A DNA stretch of 64,000 nt from Buttiauxella selenatireducens (GTDB taxonomy: Bacteria > Pseudomonadota > Gammaproteobacteria > Enterobacterales > Enterobacteriaceae). The notes beneath the pieces are model-generated. The model was given only the letters and a program-made list of their open reading frames with translations, searched no databases and had not been told where the DNA came from. A program made the translations under genes and the position numbers. The stretch spans positions 3,906,001-3,970,000 of the forward strand of contig NZ_CP133838.1 in NCBI RefSeq assembly GCF_031432975.1, given 5' to 3'. Positions 60,841 to 64,000 of the stretch are shown here, piece after piece. The first letter of the stretch is position 1. Every line of letters starts with the position of its first letter.

Positions 60841-61749
60841 ATGGATCGCCTCACGGCAGCAAACGTCTTTATCACCATCGTCGAACGAGGCAGCATGATT
60901 GCCGCCGCTGAACAGCTTGAGATGTCGCGCGCTATGGTCACGCGTTATCTGGCGCAAATGGAAGAGTGGGCGGGCGCCCGGCTTTTGCATCGCACCACAC
61001 GCAAGTTGAGCCTGACGGACGCGGGCGAACGTACGCTGGTGCTCTCACGCAAAATGCTCGACGTTGCCAACGACATAGACAGGGTTGAAGACCCGCAAAG
61101 CGACGAAATTAGCGGCTTATTACGCATCACCTGCTCGCAATCGCTGGGACAAACCGCGTTGGTGGGCGCTGTGACTCAGTTCCTGAAACAACACCCGTTA
61201 GTGACGGTTGATTTGCAGATGAACAACCGTACGGTGAACCTGGTGGAAGAGCGCATCGATCTGGCGCTACGTATCACCAATGAACTCGACCCCAATCTGA
61301 TTGCCCGCCCGCTTTCAATATGCCAATCCGTTGTTTGCGCCTCACCGGACTATCTGGCCGCGCACGGCACGCCGCAACACCCCGAAGATCTCGCCAGTCA
61401 TAATTGCCTGACCTATTCGTGGTTTGGCAAAAGCCTGTGGTATTTCGAGCACGACGGTGAACAATCAAGCGTCGCCGTCAGTGGCAATCTTAGCGCCAAC
61501 GAATCCGTGGTGTTACTGGCCGGGACATTACAAGCCGCCGGTATCTCAATGCAGCCGTATTATTCAGCCGCCCCGCTGCTGGCAACCGGCGAACTGGTTG
61601 AGTTATTACCCGACTACCAGCCACAGCAAATGGAGATTTACGGCATCTATACCTCCCGCAAACAGATGCCTGCGGCGCTACGTGCAATGCTGGATTTCCT
61701 GGTGGCATGGTTTGCCTCAGATGAGCAGTGGCTGAAGATGATGCGTTAG
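60841..61749 (+). CDS. LysR-family transcriptional regulator
   Basis: 302 aa. N-terminal helix-turn-helix VFITIVERGSMIAAAEQLEM then SRAMVTRYLAQMEEW, followed by a LysR substrate-binding domain (GLLRITCSQSLGQTALV, CVVCASPDYL-like SVVCASPDYLAAHG). Divergent from the MBL-fold/DsbA-like genes, which it probably regulates. No co-inducer can be inferred. Confidence 0.9.
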   Translation: MDRLTAANVFITIVERGSMIAAAEQLEMSRAMVTRYLAQMEEWAGARLLHRTTRKLSLTDAGERTLVLSRKMLDVANDIDRVEDPQSDEISGLLRITCSQSLGQTALVGAVTQFLKQHPLVTVDLQMNNRTVNLVEERIDLALRITNELDPNLIARPLSICQSVVCASPDYLAAHGTPQHPEDLASHNCLTYSWFGKSLWYFEHDGEQSSVAVSGNLSANESVVLLAGTLQAAGISMQPYYSAAPLLATGELVELLPDYQPQQMEIYGIYTSRKQMPAALRAMLDFLVAWFASDEQWLKMMR

Positions 61750-61818
61750 CGCTGTGTCGTGTTACTCAGCCAACACATATCCCTGCATCAATAGTGGTTA
61801 TTAAACGCGCATCTCGTC

Positions 61819-61834
61819 TACCTCTTAAGGAGTG
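61819..61834 (+). promoter_or_regulatory. Predicted NarL/NarP 7-2-7 site before fdnG
   Basis: TACCTCT-TA-AGGAGTG matches the inverted 7-2-7 heptamer consensus TACYYMT / AKRRGTA at 13 of 14 positions. Its centre lies 39 bp upstream of the FNR site centre. Nitrate-activated NarL induces fdnG in E. coli. Confidence 0.7.
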
Positions 61835-61858
61835 TTTCGCTACTCAATGTTTATTGGC

Positions 61859-61872
61859 TTGATTTTGCTCAA
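61859..61872 (+). promoter_or_regulatory. Predicted FNR site before fdnG
   Basis: TTGATTTTGCTCAA matches the FNR consensus TTGAT-N4-ATCAA at 9 of 10 fixed positions. With a -10-like TATTTT at 61894-61899 it would be centred near -41, the usual position for FNR activation, in keeping with anaerobic induction of fdnG. Confidence 0.72.
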
Positions 61873-61934
61873 TAACCCACCGGCAACTGTTGGTATTTTC
61901 GCGGCCATTCATACGTCATAACAGTGAGGTTACG

Positions 61935-64000
61935 ATGGACGTCAGTCGCAGAAAATTCTTCAAAATCTGTGCCGGCGGTATGGCAGGAACAACAGCCGCA
62001 GTTCTGGGTTTTGCACCCAAAGCGGCTCTCGCGGAGGTGCGCAATTACAAGCTTATGCGCGCGAAGGAAACCCGCAATACCTGTACGTACTGCTCCGTAG
62101 GATGTGGATTGTTGATGTATAGCCTGGGCGATGGCGCGAAAAACGCTAAATCCAGCATTTTCCATATTGAAGGTGACCCGGATCACCCGGTGAACCGTGG
62201 GGCGTTATGCCCCAAAGGCGCAGGCCTGCTGGATTACATCCACAGTGAAACCCGCCTGCTTTACCCGGAATATCGCGCACCAGGTTCCGATAAATGGCAG
62301 CGCATCAGTTGGGATGACGCGTTTTCACGTATCGCCCGCCTGATGAAAAACGACCGCGATGCCAACTTCGTTGAGAAGAATGAGCAAGATGTCACGGTCA
62401 ACCGCTGGCTCTCCACCGGCATGCTGTGCGCCTCTGCGGCCAGTAATGAAACCGGGATGCTGACGCAAAAATTTGTGCGCTCACTCGGCATGTTAGCGGT
62501 AGATAACCAGGCGCGCGTCTGACACGGACCAACGGTAGCAAGTCTTGCTCCAACATTTGGTCGCGGTGCGATGACCAACCACTGGGTTGATATCAAAAAC
62601 GCCAACGTTGTGATGGTGATGGGCGGCAACGCCGCTGAAGCGCATCCAGTGGGTTTCCGCTGGGCGATGGAAGCCAAAAACAACAACGACGCCACGCTGA
62701 TTGTGGTCGATCCGCGCTTTACCCGCACCGCTTCGGTTGCGGATATTTATGCGCCGATTCGCTCCGGCACCGACATTACTTTCCTGTCGGGCGTGCTGCT
62801 GTACCTGATTTCCAATAACAAAATCAACGCCGAGTACGTCAAAAGCTACACCAACGCCAGCCTGCTGGTGCGCGATGATTTTAGCTTTGATGACGGGCTG
62901 TTTAGCGGCTACGACGAAGCCAAACGCCAGTACGACAAAACGAGCTGGAACTATCAGTTTGACGAAAATGGCTATGCGAAACGCGACGATACGCTGACCG
63001 ATCCGCGCTGCGTGTGGAACCTGCTCAAAGAGCACGTCTCGCGCTATACGCCGGAAATGGTCGAACACATCTGCGGCACGCCGCAGGCAGATTTCCTGAA
63101 AGTGTGTGAAGTGCTGGCCTCCACCAGTGCGGCTGACCGCACCACCACCTTCCTGTATGCGCTGGGCTGGACGCAACACACTGTGGGCGCGCAGAACATC
63201 CGTACCATGGCGATGATCCAGTTGCTGCTTGGCAATATGGGCATGGCGGGCGGCGGTGTAAACGCCCTGCGCGGGCACTCCAACATTCAGGGTTTGACCG
63301 ATATCGGCCTGCTTTCCACCAGCCTGCCGGGTTACCTGACGCTGCCGTCTGAGAAGCAAACGAGCCTTGAAACCTATCTTGCCGCCAACACGCCAAAAGC
63401 CACACTGCCGGGCCAGGTGAACTACTGGAGCAACTATCCAAAGTTCTTCGTCAGCCTGATGAAATCGTTCTATGGCGATGATGCGCAAAAAGAGAACAAC
63501 TGGGGCTTTGACTGGCTGCCGAAGTGGGATCAGTCCTACGACGTGCTCAAGTACTTCGACATGATGGACCGCAACAAAGTCACGGGATACATCTGCCAGG
63601 GCTTTAACCCGGTAGCGTCGTTCCCGGACAAAAACAAAATTGTCGCCAGCCTTAGCAAGCTGAAATATCTGGTGATTATCGATCCGTTAGTGACCGAAAC
63701 CTCCAACTTCTGGCAGAACCACGGCGAGATGAACGACGTGAACCCGGCGGCGATCCAGACCGAAGTGTTCCGTTTGCCATCGACCTGTTTTGCCGAAGAA
63801 GACGGTTCGATTGCCAACTCCGGGCGCTGGTTGCAGTGGCACTGGAAAGGCGCGGACGCACCAGGCGAAGCCCGCACCGACGGTGAAATTCTGGCGGGCG
63901 TTTATCACCGGATGCGCGAGCTGTATCGCACTGAAGGCGGTAAAGGTGCAGAACCGCTGCTGAAAATGAGCTGGCATTACGACATGCCGGACCATCCAGA
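61935..64000 (+). CDS. fdnG: FdnG, formate dehydrogenase-N major subunit (selenoprotein), 5' part
   Basis: The first 688 complete codons of a gene of about 1,015 codons; it continues past the right edge. Tat signal SRRKFFKIC at residues 4-12; [4Fe-4S] cysteines C50, C53, C57 and C92; then the molybdopterin domain. Codon 196 is TGA at 62520-62522 and reads as selenocysteine, exactly the position of U196 in E. coli FdnG, with HGPTVASLAPTFGRG after it. The reading frame is open on both sides. FdnG oxidises formate at a Mo-bis-MGD/Sec site in the periplasm and passes electrons to FdnH/FdnI and nitrate reductase. The start is the ATG preceded by GAGG. FdoG is the near relative; the NarL and FNR sites favour fdnG. 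Confidence 0.93.
62520..62562 (+). other. Selenocysteine TGA codon and SECIS hairpin
   Basis: After TGA comes a two-level stem: GACCAA (62527-62532) pairs with TTGGTC (62557-62562), and an upper GGTAGCAA/TTGCTCC stem closes a GTC loop with a bulged T. This is the bacterial SECIS form that recruits SelB. Confidence 0.88.

Noticed and set aside
62520-62522. Premature stop or frameshift in fdnG
   Set aside because: The TGA falls at codon 196, the known selenocysteine position in FdnG, the reading frame goes on unbroken and a SECIS hairpin follows. It is recoding, not damage.
62493-63488. 331-codon open frame on the minus strand opposite fdnG
   Set aside because: The opposite strand encodes conserved FdnG sequence through and beyond this stretch. 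The frame is an antisense shadow with no ribosome-binding site or family resemblance.
1-64000. CRISPR arrays, insertion sequences, complete tRNA or rRNA genes
   Set aside because: I found no regularly spaced direct repeats, transposase genes or complete structural RNA genes. The only tRNA-like sequence is the 3' half at 6398-6442.

Overview
This window is chromosomal DNA from a member of the Enterobacteriaceae. Many genes are near-identical in length and sequence to E. coli K-12 proteins that I can recall: CadA, CadB, CadC, DtpC, LysU, YqeG, FtnB, the Yah proteins and FdnG. The gene order is not that of E. coli, because loci far apart in K-12 (yqeG, cad-lysU, yah, fdn) are neighbours here. 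It is therefore a related genus and not E. coli itself; I cannot name the species from sequence alone.

Left end, about 1-6.7 kb: the right part of an A+T-rich integrated island. It carries the 3' part of an N6-adenine DNA methyltransferase gene, an SMC/Rad50-like ATPase with a zinc-hook-like CxxC and a C-terminal HEPN-type RNase-like domain, and a small orphan type VI secretion module (a hydrophobic 154-aa protein, a DUF1493 protein and Hcp). The island ends in a 3'-half tRNA-Arg(TCT) copy that looks like an attachment site. A truncated gene and an AlpA-like remnant flank that site.

About 6.8-21.6 kb: an AraC-family regulator divergent from a full-length cyclopropane-fatty-acid synthase gene, a PACE efflux protein, yqeG, ftnB, and a beta-glucoside-type PTS locus (LacI regulator and ROK kinase facing a GH1 phospho-glycosidase, EIIC and EIIB). 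A POT peptide transporter and two small conserved genes (DUF1294, DUF1176) follow.

About 21.6-30.4 kb: the acid-stress lysine locus lysU-dtpC-cadA-cadB-cadC, all on the minus strand and in the same order as E. coli. CadC senses acid and lysine, CadB exchanges lysine for cadaverine, and CadA decarboxylates lysine.

About 30.6-37.4 kb: a sugar ABC-transport operon (binding protein, two permeases, PfkB kinase, ATPase) facing a ROK repressor. Two identical 17-bp palindrome-containing sites lie exactly 32 bp before each of the two divergent start codons. A full ERIC element sits inside the operon and a 56-bp ERIC deletion derivative sits beside one operator.

About 37.4-49.3 kb: a secreted SgcJ/EcaC-like protein; an A+T-rich pair encoding an M48-type membrane metallopeptidase and a small partner; a five-gene envelope/efflux operon (AI-2E transporter, outer-membrane factor, HlyD, DUF2955, K+-channel-like protein); a BhsA/YhcN-like stress protein; and a TrkH/TrkG-type potassium transporter behind a second ERIC element.

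About 49.4-59.2 kb: the yahB/yahDEFG-IJ cluster, which is related to the oxamate carbamoyltransferase genes (fdrA/ylbE/ylbF/ybcF). An extra purine/pyrimidine-type permease lies between yahG and yahI. A perfect 19-bp LysR-type palindrome lies between yahD and yahB.

About 59.2-64 kb: a DsbA-like oxidoreductase and a periplasmic MBL-fold protein opposite a LysR regulator, then fdnG, the selenocysteine-containing formate dehydrogenase-N alpha subunit. fdnG is preceded by good NarL and FNR sites and runs off the right end of the window.
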